From: Apus apus
Taxonomy: Eukaryota; Chordata; Aves; Apodiformes; Apodidae
Direction: 5' to 3'
NCBI RefSeq assembly: GCF_020740795.1
Contig: NC_067312.1
Span: forward strand, 39,718,905 to 39,782,904
Length of the DNA stretch: 64,000 nt
The position numbers and the translations under genes are program-made. The notes under the pieces were generated by a model. It saw only the letters and a list, made by a program, of their open reading frames with translations. It was not told where the DNA came from and searched no databases. Shown one piece after another: positions 52,165 through 63,900 of this stretch; the stretch's first letter is position 1, and each line of letters starts with the position of its first letter.

Positions 52165-53570
52165 AGAAAAATAGGACAGAAGGGAAGAACTATACCACCA
52201 ATCACAACCTTTCTTAAAACCCATCTCAACAGTTGGAGTCGTTATGGAGAGCTGTTACAGTTGTCACTCTCCATGATATTTGTAAAGTCATGGCAGTCAG
52301 GCAACGTTCCTGATGACTGGAAAAAGGGAAACATTACACCCATTTTTTAAAAGGGTAGAAAGGAGAACCCTGGGAACTACCGACCTGTCAGCCTCACCTC
52401 TGTGCCTGCGAAGATCGTGGAACAGATCCTCCCTTGAAGCTCTGACAAGGCTCATGGAGGACAGGAAAAAAAGTTGGAAAGATACGGATTGGATGTGTGT
52501 ACTGCTCAGCGCATAAGGAATTGACTGGATGGTCACATCCAGAGGGTAGTGGTCAATGGCTTGATGTCCAGATGGAGATGTGTGACAAGTGATGTCCCTC
52601 AGGGGTCAGTACTGGAAGTAGTGTTGTTTAAAATCTTCATTAAGGATATTGACAGTGCCACTGAGAGCACCCTCAGCAAGTTTGCCAATGACACCAAGCT
52701 GAGTGGTGTGGTCTATATGCCAGAGGGATGGGATGCCATCCAGAGGGACCTGGATAAGCTGGAGAACCAGCTTGTGGGCCTCATGAGGTTCAACAAGGCC
52801 AAGTGCAGGGTCTCGCACCTGGGTTGGGGCAACCTGAAATATCAATACAGGCAGAAGGAAGACATGCTAGAGAGCAGCCCTGTGGAAGAAGACCTGGGGG
52901 TAATATTGGTGGATCAAAAGCTGGACATGAGCCACCAGTGTGCAACTGCAGCCCAGAAGTCCAAACGCATCTTGAGCTGCACCAAGAGAAGTGTGGCCAG
53001 CAGATCAAGAGAGGTGATTCTGCCCCTCTACTCTGCCCTGGAGAGACCCCACCTGGAGCACTGTGTCCAGCTCTGGAGGCCCCAGTACAAGAAGGACATG
53101 GACCTGTTGGAGTGTCTCCAGAGGAGGCCACAAAGATGATCAGAGCGTTGGAGCACCTCTCTTATGAAGACAGGCTGAGAGAGTTGGGGTTGTTCAGCCT
53201 GAAGAAGAGAAGACTCTGGGAGGACCTTATAGCAACCTTTGAATACCTGAAAGGAGCCTATAAGAAGGCTGGGGAAGAACTGTTCACTACGGCATGTAAT
53301 GATAGGACAAGAGATAATGGTTTTAAGCTAGAAAAGAGTAGATTTAGGTTGGACATTAGGAAGAAGTTCTTTAATATGAGAGTGGTGGATCACTGGAACA
53401 GGTTGCCTAGAGAGGTGGTGGAGGCCCTATCCCTGCAGATGTTCAAGGTCAAGCTTGATGGAGCTCTGAGCAATCTGCTCTATTAGGAGATGTCACTGCT
53501 TAGTGTAGGGGGGTTAGACTAGGTGACCTTTAGAAGTAACTTCCAACCTAATACATTCTATGATTCCATG
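52165..53570 (+). mobile_element. CR1 LINE, about 1.4 kb, reverse-transcriptase part with frame breaks
   Basis: The plus strand encodes the second half of the CR1 reverse transcriptase: V-P-D-D-W-K-K-G-N-I-T-P near 52306, Y-R-P-V-S-L-T-S-V near 52380, D-V-P-Q-G-S-V-L near 52590, F-A-N-D-T-K-L near 52690 (the catalytic F-A-D-D box has A-N-D instead), and H-W-N-R-L-P-R-E-V-V near 53395. An in-frame stop near 52348 and a frame change near 53125-53135 inactivate it. The 3' end carries ATTCTATG ATTCCATG at about 53555-53570. The 5' boundary is approximate. It lies antisense in the 19.5-kb PRUNE2 intron. Confidence 0.93.
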
Positions 53571-53593
53571 AAGCTACAGTGGAAGCTACAGTG
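53570..53593. repeat. 12-bp direct tandem duplication at the CR1 3' end
   Basis: GAAGCTACAGTG occurs twice back to back, immediately after the last CR1 octamer. It could be a replication or insertion by-product. It is not a conventional target-site duplication because no copy was seen at the 5' end. Confidence 0.7.
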
Positions 53594-53597
53594 ACCA

Positions 53598-53670
53598 TAC
53601 ATACATATAAAAATATGTGTGTGTGTGTGTGTATAGATTTGTGTGTGTATATAAATATAATATATATGGT
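53598..53670. repeat. TA/TG microsatellite
   Basis: ATACATACATATA is followed by a run of TG dinucleotides (about 53615-53632), a second short TG run and then a TA-rich stretch. It sits just downstream of the CR1 insertion. Confidence 0.9.
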
Positions 53671-56642
53671 TATTGTATACCAAGAACTACTGTGTCCTTT
53701 CGGGATGCACCATATTCCATTGTGCATTTAAGTTTTCACTGAAAAGACTCTTATATTAACATGGTCCAGTTTTGGACTTTAATATGGGAATCAGTCTAAG
53801 ATAAGAAACTAAGTTCTAAGAATAACAAATGTATAACATCTGAGGAAGCTACTATCATATACAAGATTCAAGTTTTTACTTTGGAGACTTCCAGAAATTC
53901 CTAAAGAACAGCATAGTTCTTCTCAAAGTGTATCTAACAATTCATCACAGTAAGATGTTAAAATCTCTTATAAAACCCATGGCCATAGGAATGATTTTTC
54001 TAGGGCTAGTGTAAGTTCAAAAATCACATTCTCTCCTTGAGGTATCTTAGAAGCTTACTGCTACAAAGTTACCTCTACTCCACTATGCTGATTTATTAAA
54101 AAAAATATTTAAATCAGACACCTAAACTTGTTCTCTTTCGCTCTCTTTGAACATCGTGGGCACATAAGCATGGTGAGTTAAACCCGAGGATGCTCCCTGC
54201 ATGTAATTAATCAGTGTGACTTAAGCAGGGTCAGCATCTGGCTGTTTTTAATTTAAAATGCTTTAAGGGAGACAGAGGAGTTGACAGCTGATTTGTTTGT
54301 GTCAAATTTGCAAGCCTGCAACTAGCCAGCACCTCTAAACAGCTTTTTCTTTTTCCCATCCCGTTCACCATTTATTGTAAGCAGAGGTGGTAGTGTTCTT
54401 CAACTTGAAGATTTTCACTACGAATTATTGGCTTGTCAAAAAAGCAGCTTTTTTTCATTGAAATGAGTTGGTTTTTAAGAAATACCTGTGAAATCCTGCA
54501 AAAATAATGCAGGAAGATGACTTCCACAGTGTGGACTAGTCCTAACAAGCAAACCACCTCAAAGTAAACGGACATGTAGTTTTCCCAGATTGGCAAATCC
54601 CAAGCTGCCCTTCCACACAATAGTATGGATACAAAACAACTGTTTGGAGATTTTGCTTGTTTTGCTTCTTCCAGATTTCTCTTTTGTAAAAAATTCCAAA
54701 ATTTCTAATTCTCCTTTTGGAATGGAATCAGAAACTTGGGAGGACTGGGTGCAGACAGTTCAGTCAGTGCAGAACTGAGGAGTGCTCATCTTCTGCTAAC
54801 CCATCTGAAGATTTGCCTCTTTCTTGAGGGCAGAAAATGCTAACCTGCATCAATAAGAGCTGTTGGTGCCCTAACAAAACAGAGCCCCTCTCATCTTATA
54901 TTCCTCGCAGTGCTGTCTGTCCAATTAGATCAAAGCATTTCAGCCAGGGGCAGTGTGTGAGGGCAAATTATGCTCTGTGTACTACTCAAAATCTTGTCTG
55001 TCAAGAAAACTTCCAAGTCCTATACAATGCTTAAGTTTAAGCCTGCAAGTAACATCATTACAGTCCAGAGTTTCTGTGACTGGGATTTGTCTTTAGGATG
55101 AAGTCAGCACTTACAGTATATTAGAAATAGCTATGACAATATCTGATCTTGTGGTAATGGATACATTATTTGAAAAATATGTGAAAATGTTTAGAGGGGA
55201 GGTATTTTAACATCTAAGGGAAGATAAATCACAGCAATTTAACTATTTGTTCTGAAATCTTAATAAAATGTGAACTGTTTGGGGCCAGGGGGCAGCAAAA
55301 AGCTTGCTTTTCTATCACAGATTATTGGTACATGCTGTCATCAGGGTTATACTATCATACTCAGGTATGCCATCTCTAAGGTGAAAAAAAGCCTACTACT
55401 AAAACTGCAAAATTGTTAGTGAAAATTTCAAAAAGTATAGCCTAAAATAAACTGCAAGGCAATTAAAACCAGCTAATAGAAATTGTGAATTTGATGTGTG
55501 TTCCACACTGAACTGACAACTGCTCGGGAGAACCTTGAAAAAAAGTAAAAAGTCTGTCTTGCATTTCACACAAACAGGACATTTGCATGTCAGACCAGAC
55601 ACATTATTTTAGGTAAGTGCAGTTCAAAAGGAGTAACAAGTACAAAGCAGTTTCAGCCCCTAGTTTTATTTGTACTGGTAAGTTTCTTTTACTACTCACA
55701 AGGATTTAACTGTATAAATGCAATGCCAGATTCCTCTTTGTAAAACTGCAGCATGTCAGTTGCAGATGCCCTGGAGAACTGAGGTCAGACTTCTACACTT
55801 GTGTCTCTGGGGCTACCCTAGAACTCCACTGTAGCAGTTACAACCTCCTGGCTGTAGAACAGGAGTCAACAACAGAAGTGCCCCATCCACAATGCTACAG
55901 TAAGTGGAGTCCAGAAGAGGGTCATCTCTCCCTCCATCTGGTGATACAGCAGAGACAGCAGGCAGTAGTAATGCTGTCAGCACAGAAGCTGCCCTTTCAC
56001 CCAAAGAAAGGCATGTGCAAATACACACAACTCCCTCAACTGCCAGTGCAGGCTGAACCAACAGAAAGGCTGCTCTGACCTGAATACTGCTTGGAAATAA
56101 CCAAAAGACCAAAATTTCCCATCACTCTTTTCTTTCTTCTATAAGGAGCACCTTTTTCTGACTCTGGGCCTTGACTCCGTCCTCTCTTCCTCCCAGTGGT
56201 TCTGCATTAGGTACAGATAGTACTTCCTTTCACTTTGATCCCTCCATAATCTCATCCTGGGCATAGTATTTGGACTGGCAACACCATCGCTGGCTTTGGC
56301 CTGCGTTCCCTGCCCACATCTTTTTCAGATTTAAAAGTAGGTTACGAAGCCTGTGGGACTTCATAGAAGGAAGATGGATTTACTCCTGCAAGGAAGTGGC
56401 CTTACAAGCTTCCTGCATTGCAAAACAATTCTTATTTTGCTCATATCAAGCAACCAAGAACCAAGACTGTCTTTTCAGAAAGGGAGGAATACAGTGATCC
56501 TTAGATAATGTACGTATTGTACAATTAGTACTTCAAACTTGAAAGTCCCGCAACCTATTCATAACATCAAATAACTTCAATAACATTGATAACAACAGTG
56601 AACAGAAGGCTCTTGAAAGGAAACAGGTCAGTTTTTCCTTAC

Positions 56643-57471
56643 CCTGATTTTTGAATCGGTTCTCTTTCACTGCTGAAAAGCACAGTTTTCTCCATCACTT
56701 CTTGTTCTGTTGCTCTGTTATTTCTGAGTCTCTGTTCAGTATTGGCTTCCCACGCGCCATCACCATCAACCACTTCCAACACATGGGTTCCTGAAATGCC
56801 CAAACTCTCGTCCTCAGTAGTCAGGCTGTCTGAATGAGAACAGCCCTCATGTTCAAAAGATTTCTGAAGGGGAGTTTCTACCTGAAATTCTGCCCGAGTG
56901 TCAAGAATTAATGCCTGTGCTACAACATTTTCAGGTTCTTCGCCAGAATTTATGGACTCTGATTTTGGTACCTCTGACTTGGCAGAAATTTCTTCAGGTG
57001 ATATGTCACTGACTTCATTTTGGCCCAATATAATCCAGCCCTCATCTTGCCCACACCTTTCCTGTGATCCTTCGTCATCCAGTTTTTGAGGCACAACAGA
57101 AGAACTTTTCTCTTCTAAGTGAACAGAGTCCCATTCAGTCCCAGAAACAGAGTGATCTTCCATTTCATTTGTAATGGAGGTTGGCTGAAAGGTATCCATG
57201 GAGCCCTGTGTTAAGCCTTCACAAGATTCTGGTTGTTCAGCTACATTAGCTTCTTGAAATGAAAAACCACTTTCATTTCTCTCAATGGTATCCTTTGTTG
57301 AAGGTGTATTTCCTTCCTCAGTATCAAGAAAGTAATCCATCTCCAGTGAAGTTGGATCTCGGTGCACCTGCAGCCTCACATCTTCCTTATCCTCTGTACT
57401 TTTCAATTCAGAGGTCTCAGAGAAATTTCTCGGCTTACTCTCGTTACTGAGTAGGTAGTCAGTGCCAGCTT
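56643..57471 (-). CDS. PRUNE2: PRUNE2 acidic exon after the giant exon (829 bp)
   Basis: The acceptor is TTTTTTAG|AAGCTGG and the donor TCAGG|GTAAGG. The incoming AA completes the split Glu codon left by the giant exon, and the exon ends with two bases of a Gly codon. The 275 complete codons encode an acidic, disordered stretch. It includes D-Y-F-L-D-T-E-E-G-N-T near the start, a hydrophobic G-W-I-I-L-G-Q-N-E core at about 57020-57040, and a basic end (R-E-P-I-Q-K-S-G). There are no membrane segments. The phase is compatible with the exon at 37107, 19.5 kb away. In PRUNE2 this segment links the giant exon to the BNIP2-homologous part. Short open frames on the opposite strand across this exon look like shadows of its codon bias. 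Confidence 0.9.
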
Positions 57472-57920
57472 CTAAAAAACAGGCAAACAGAAACTCCTTT
57501 TAGTTTTTCAACTACTATTTCAATCACCATTATTTCTTTAAATCAGCACAGTGAGATAAAACTCTTCTCAGTTTGCTTTGCTCTGTTAATGTGTACTTGA
57601 ATTTTATAACATCATCATCATCAGTGTTGTTAAACATTATACATTAACACTGCAATCATTCCTAAGGGACAAATGATTCAGTGTCCACGTGCTAGGCCAC
57701 ATACAGACAACAGAAATAATGTTTCTACTTCAATATTTAAAAGCTTTTAATCTGTCTAGAAGGTTGATACTAGATGTCTTTCCAACGTACAGGGTTTTGT
57801 ACATCAGGGAGACACACAAACTTCAAACTTTACTGAAAGCCCCATCGTTAGCAGTAACCCTCCAGATGCTTCCTTCTTTCTTTGTCCTATGGACTCGCCC
57901 TGGAAAGCAGGTTTTCTTAC
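57472..57920 (-). other. PRUNE2 intron after the giant exon (449 bp)
   Basis: A short GT-AG intron. The giant-exon frame stays open for about 100 bp into it, which is coincidental read-through sequence ending at a stop at 57823-57825. Confidence 0.9.
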
Positions 57921-60900
57921 CGTCAGGTGATCTTTTATCTCCATCTGGCGGCGAGTCGAGATCAGCTGTTTCTGCTTCATATTTCCCTACTGGAATCTCA
58001 GAAGCTCCTGCAGTTACTTCAGACTCAGAGAGTGAAGGTAGCGACGTGTGATTTTCTTGAAGGCACTCTGTGGATGTTTCAGACACCTGATCTTCACTGC
58101 TGCTGTCTTTGGTCATTAGGATGCCTCCTGCACTTTTCAAAGGAATTGAGAGTGGAAGAGGTTTTTCCAAAGAAACAGTGTTACAAAATGGCTGCTGTAA
58201 CAAGAGCTCATCCTGTGCACAGTTTCCACTGCCAGAAAGTTCAGCATCAAAAGATACACAGGATGGTGGAGCACACACCACTGGTGACTGGTCACTTGGC
58301 ATTTCCTTAAGCACAAGAACATCATTTTCAGTTACGTCTTCATATTCTTTTACTATGTCATCAACCAGTTGATTATTTGAGTCCATTTCATGGCCTTCAT
58401 TACTGCCAGGCAGAAAGGATTCAGGAAAGAATATCTGTTCATCCTTTGGTTCCCCTTCTGCTGCTTCACTGCCTACTGTTCCCAGTATGTTCATTCCACT
58501 ACAGGTGCTTCCCAGGACAGTAGTCACTGATGCGTTCCTGATGTTATGTTCAACCCCTGTCTCAGATTCATCCACACATTCTTCTGACATGTCTAACTCA
58601 CCACCTGTTAATGTTGTATGGGCAGTATCAGAATATTTTCCAACTTCAGCCAAGGCGCTATCTTCTTTTAAGCTTTGTTTTGCCCTGTCAGGTAGAGTGA
58701 AATCCATGGGAATTAAAGGCATTTGAGATGCATCAGTTGGTGTTCCTTCATGGCTTGCAGGACTTTCATGGAATGTGTCTTTCAGCTCTAAGGACATAGC
58801 TTCTAAAACTTGATCGGTAATTTCAGCTGATTCAACTGCGTCAGTAACAAGTTTATTTTCTAGACCACATTCTTCTAAAATTACAAATTCAGGAGGCTCC
58901 TGAGTATTGGAAGAGATTAGCTGATAGGATCCATCAGTTCTTCCTAGTTCATAGTCCTGGGGGCTACCACTTTCAGACTGTGTCTCTACCTTCTGCATTA
59001 CTAAGCGACAATTTGAATCAAAATCTGCCTCTTTACTCATATTTGACCCTGTGTGAATCAGCTGACTGTCTTCAGGCTCCACCTCAGTTTGAGAAGATGG
59101 GATAGATACATGCTTAGCTTCATGCTCCTGGCACACGTCAGGACTGCTTGATGCCTCTGAACAATTGTCTTGATCACAATGACTTAATATATCAGGATTT
59201 TCACCATCTGACTTTAAAGTGACAATCTGCTCAGCATTAGTCCACAGGTCAGGTTCCACTGAAAACAGCTGATTACTTTCTTGTGTCTTATCCTGTAAAA
59301 TATCTGGGATAAGTGCAGCTTGAGGAACTAATATACTCCACTCTGGACTTGACTTCTCTGCCACTTCAGAGGATAAATTCTCTCCAGTATAAGACACTGG
59401 CAAGGAGTTGTGCACTTCTAATCTTTCACAGGTGTCCTGCTGTTGTTCTTGAGGAATGAGACTTACATTGTCCTCATTCTCATCTGGTAGATCCAGTTCA
59501 GTGATTTCTTGAACTGATGTATTTGGCGTACCTAGTTCCTCATCTGAAAAAGGATTCTGTGGGGACAGTTGATTTTCCTCATCTGTAGGAAACAACTGAT
59601 CTTTCAAGCCCCTTTCTTCTTTATCCAGTATGAAAGGATCTAATTGTTTGAACTGTACCATGTCTTGATTTATTTGACTATCAGGAATATTCATAGGATG
59701 TACTAGCCTTTCATGTTTTTTTTCATCACAGTACAGGGCAGACTGATTGCCATCATTACTTGCATTAGTGAAATGTGCTTCTGTTAGTTCTTCATCTGGT
59801 GAAGGTGATCCCCAGGAGTCCTCCTTACTATTCTTTAACTGATTTGATGCAGGGTGACTTGAAAGAGAACTCTGAACTTTCAATTTATTTTCTTCATAAG
59901 GTTGTGAATTCCACCATTCTGAATTGTCATCTGGAAAACCCAATGTACCTACTGTGGATTTTGGATCAGTTCTTGAATCAGCTTCCAACACCATACTCCA
60001 CATATCTACCGATTTTGAAGAACACTCTTCTTCACCACCAACAGCAGAAGTTGGTGTAGTATCTTCATTCCTTGGATACAAATACAAGTCTTCTTCGCTA
60101 CCTCTTTTTTCACTGAAAACACTCACCTGAGCTTCTTTCTCAAGTGTTTCCCAGTAACCTAAATATTCAGAAGTTTCATTACACTCCATTATAGTCATGT
60201 CTTCCTGCAATACTTTCCTAGCTTTAACTGTTTCAGAATTTTCATTGAAGATGCCTAACTGGACCTCTTCTCCCGCCTTAGTTTTTGTATCTACATTGAC
60301 TCCATTTGCTTCAGGACTTGTTGCACTGGGTTGAGCATAATCCTCTACAATTTCAGATCCTTTGTGCTGTTTGTTTTCATACGTGGAATCTTCATTAATC
60401 ATTGCTGGACACGCTTCTGAATTCTCTGAATCCTCATTTATGTCAGGACTTGATAAAGAAGATACAGTATCATCATCTACATGGGCATTCCAAAAATCTA
60501 AGCTTCTAGGAACCTTTTTCTGTTCCGCATTTGTTTCAAATCCTTCCTCACATTCGTTGCCATATTCATTCCTTTTACAAGCATCTTCAAGATTTTTATT
60601 ATTTTTACTGTCCCACATATCTCTGGCTCTTTTGTCAGGACTAGCAACTGGGAGGTCTCCCCACACATTCACAGATGCATCACTTAAATCAGGACTTGTT
60701 CCACTTGAGTGTACATAATCATTTATTGAATCACTCCACACATTATCTCCTTCCAAATAACTTTTGGTCTGTATATCCTTTGAAAAGCTACTTGTGGTGT
60801 TTGCCATTTCAAGGACTTCACTTGCCTCAGGACTCGTTCCAGGAGACTGCAAATTTTCACATGGCTCTGAATTCCAAGCAGTTTTGGGAAAACTGTCAGT

Positions 60901-63900
60901 AGGCATTACACACAGATCTTCAGAAAGATTATTAGCAGGTTCTACGTTTTCAAAATTTTCATTTATTCCAGAATCTACTTCATGTGAAAATGAATTTTCC
61001 ACCAAAGACATTTCTGTAATGTCAGAAACCCTGACACATCCAGAAGAAGTACTCTTCTTAAACTCATCTGTGAATGAATTTTCACGAGTCCTGTTCATTT
61101 CTGAGCTATCTTTGAAAGATACTAACTCAGAATTAGGAATGCCTGGATGGTTAGGAACTATTTCATCTAAGTCATCTTTCCCTTCTCCCAGCACTTCTTG
61201 TGGTTCATTCATCAAAGGAATTGATGTGGCTAGGCAATAACCACTCTTTTCAGAGTAATTTCCTGAGCTTCTGGACATTCTAGAATAATTATCTTCAGGA
61301 TCATCACTACCCTTATCAGAACTTTCATAAATACTTTCCATCTCAGGACTTTTTGCATCCTTTGTTACTGTAGTGTCCTTTTTAGCATTCTCAGAAAGCA
61401 GCTGTGGCATTTCACCATAATTGTGATTTTTCAGTCTGGAGTCATCAAAAGTGTCATTATTTCTACCTTCCTCAGAAGCACTGGAAGATTCTACATTATT
61501 CTGTGACATGTCTTTCCTCTCTTCCCAACTAACTGTATTACTTTGATTGGAAAATGACTCATTCCTTGTTAGTAATGCTTCCAAACTGACACTGTTCCTC
61601 ATTTTTTCTGGAGAGCTGGGAACTTCAGTTGATGACCTGTTTCCTTCTGAATCTGTGTTACATAAAGATTCGCTGTCCTCTTGCACTGGTTTATTAGAAT
61701 TGTCACTAAGCATTTGCTGTCCACTTGTCTCATCTGTTCTCTTATATTCTTCTTTTCCTTCTTGAGAGATAACAATGGCATTGTCCCTGCCTTCCTCACA
61801 ACTCTCCTCATTCTGTAAGCTCTGTGAGTTCAGCTGCTGTGCTGAATCCTCACAATTCAGCTTTTCATCAACATCAGCAGTGTTTTGCACTGCTCTCTTA
61901 CTAAGTATCTTGCTCCCTAAGTCAGATATTTTCAGATCCAAACCGTTCCCAGTGTCTGAAGTTGGTGTAGATGTCTCTGTGTCTTCTACAGGAATACTGC
62001 CCACTGTTTCTACATTTTCAGCTGCAGCCTTTCTAGCATTTAACTTGTTCTGTGGTGGTGATAAGTCATTCACTGTTTGACTGTAAACTGGTCTTACTCT
62101 TCTGTATTCAGATACAGAAAAAATATTTTCACTGGTATGTGTCTCAGTTGAAAAGCATTGACTAGCTGCTTGTTCTGAATTAAGGAAAGGTTTAGTAGAG
62201 GCAGAAATAGCAGTAATTTCAGATTTTCTTTCTTTTAACTGGGTGACATTATTTAGAGGAATGTTCCAGATATCTGTGTTTCCAGCACTTGAAAAAGGCG
62301 TATTTCTAGGAGATAATGGTTCCTTATTTGCTTTCTCTAGTACTTCTGTCTCAGCCAAATTTGGGTTTATCAATTTATCAATGACTGTTTCTTCATCAAA
62401 AATTTTTTTCTCATTTTCTCTTTCATCTTCCACATATGTAGGTGATATATATGAATCAGATGTTGAATAATTGGTGTCTGGTGGAGAAACAAGTAAATCT
62501 TCACCTATGTTTGATGAACTAAGATCTGACTGTTTATACAAGAAGGTGTCCTCCCATGGCACCACTACTTCTGTAACTTCTTTCCTGATGTTTTTATCAT
62601 ATATATTCCAGCTGTCTATATTTTCAAATTGCTTTGGTCTATGTTTAGGGTCACCAAATACAGTATTTTCCTCTGTTTCCAGATTGGAATCATTTTGCCT
62701 ATTGTTGAAACCAGAATTTGTATTTTCAGATTTTACATATTCTTCTACTGAATAATATCTTTCTTTATCCCAGGCTTCTGGATCTACTTGGATAGGTGGA
62801 TTTTCAGTGTCATTGTCCATTGTGATTTCTGAAGAATCTGATAAACTAGGTTTTGTCACAGACCATTCTTCAGGAATATTAACTGATTGTTTTTCACTCT
62901 CCAGCATGGGCATGTTCCATACATTTTCTGATGAGCTAGCAATATCTCCTGCATCAAACTTAGTCCAGACTTTGTATGAGCCTCCAGCTAGCTGACTGCC
63001 CTTCCCTTCTCCACTACACCATGCATCTGACATCATAGATGCTGGCTGACTGACATTCCATGGGTCCATAAAGCTCTCTGGTTCTTGCTTTGTCTCCTCT
63101 AACGAGGCAGTTTGCAAACGTGAATGCTCACTGTTTTTCTCTTTATTCTCATGGTTCCAATTATCTTGTTTAAACTTATTATCCCACAGACCTGCTCTCA
63201 TGTGATCCATTTGCTTCGGCTGTTTCTGGAGAAATACAGAATCTGAGGCTCTTCTATCAATATGTTCTCGTAGCAAGGGACTTTCTTTACAGTCTTTCCA
63301 TAAGACAGGGCTCTGAAATACAGATTCCTGCTCACTTGAACTCCACGTGTCAGCATTTCTGGACTCTAGGTCAAAGCCATCCCACCAGCTTCCATATCTA
63401 ACACGAGACTGAGAATAATTTGTGCCATCTATTTCATTAATTTTTTTTATGACCTCTTGTGGGAAAAACAAAGGCTGCCCATTATCTAATGGTGAAGTTT
63501 CCACAAGACTGTTCATAGGAGTTGGTGGAATTCTTGAATCAGCAGATTTTAACATTTTTGGTGAAGAAGAATCACCTGCAACTAAATCAATCAAACTTGA
63601 TGTTTTCTCACATATTTCTTCTGGATTCTCATCAAATTCAGCTAAATTGTCTTTGCCATTTGTTGTCATAAGTAAGTCAGTTGAATAATTTGCTGTATCA
63701 TTTTCCAGCAGGTTTGCCTCATCAAGTTCTTTCTGCACAGTGACTTGTCCTTCTGATGAATCACTATTGAGGAAAGAGTCATCTGCTGGAGAACAATCAA
63801 CAGAATGAGAAGATGACTCGGATGGAGCTGTAACCACAGGTGCCAGATCAAAATTGAAAAGATCAAAGTGATCACTATTGTCTCTAGACTGAGGGTTTTG

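Larger units (their letters stand above)
37108..56642 (-). other. Long PRUNE2 intron (19.5 kb) separating the acidic and BCH parts
   Basis: This is the largest intron in the window. It contains the CAAA/GTTT block, a 20-bp palindrome, homopolymers, the candidate internal promoter region (48529-49240), and the 1.4-kb CR1 at 52165-53570 with its adjacent microsatellite. No additional PRUNE2 exon with convincing phase and homology was found, though small alternative exons could be missed. Confidence 0.8.

Noticed and set aside
53570..53593. 12-bp duplication as a target-site duplication of the CR1
   Set aside because: Both copies are on the same (3') side. CR1 insertions usually lack clear target-site duplications, so it is treated as a simple tandem repeat.
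57823..57920. Extension of the giant exon to the stop codon at 57823 as a short PRUNE2 isoform end
   Set aside because: A strong donor (CCTGACG|GTAAGA) precedes it, and the following exon joins in phase with BNIP2-like sequence downstream. The tail is intron sequence.
57882..58310. Plus-strand open frame of 142 codons over the giant exon
   Set aside because: Shadow of the coding strand in an exon without stops. Its translation has no family resemblance.
60764..61240. Plus-strand open frame of 158 codons within the giant exon
   Set aside because: Antisense shadow caused by the exon's codon bias. Ser/Phe-rich translation with no recognisable domain.
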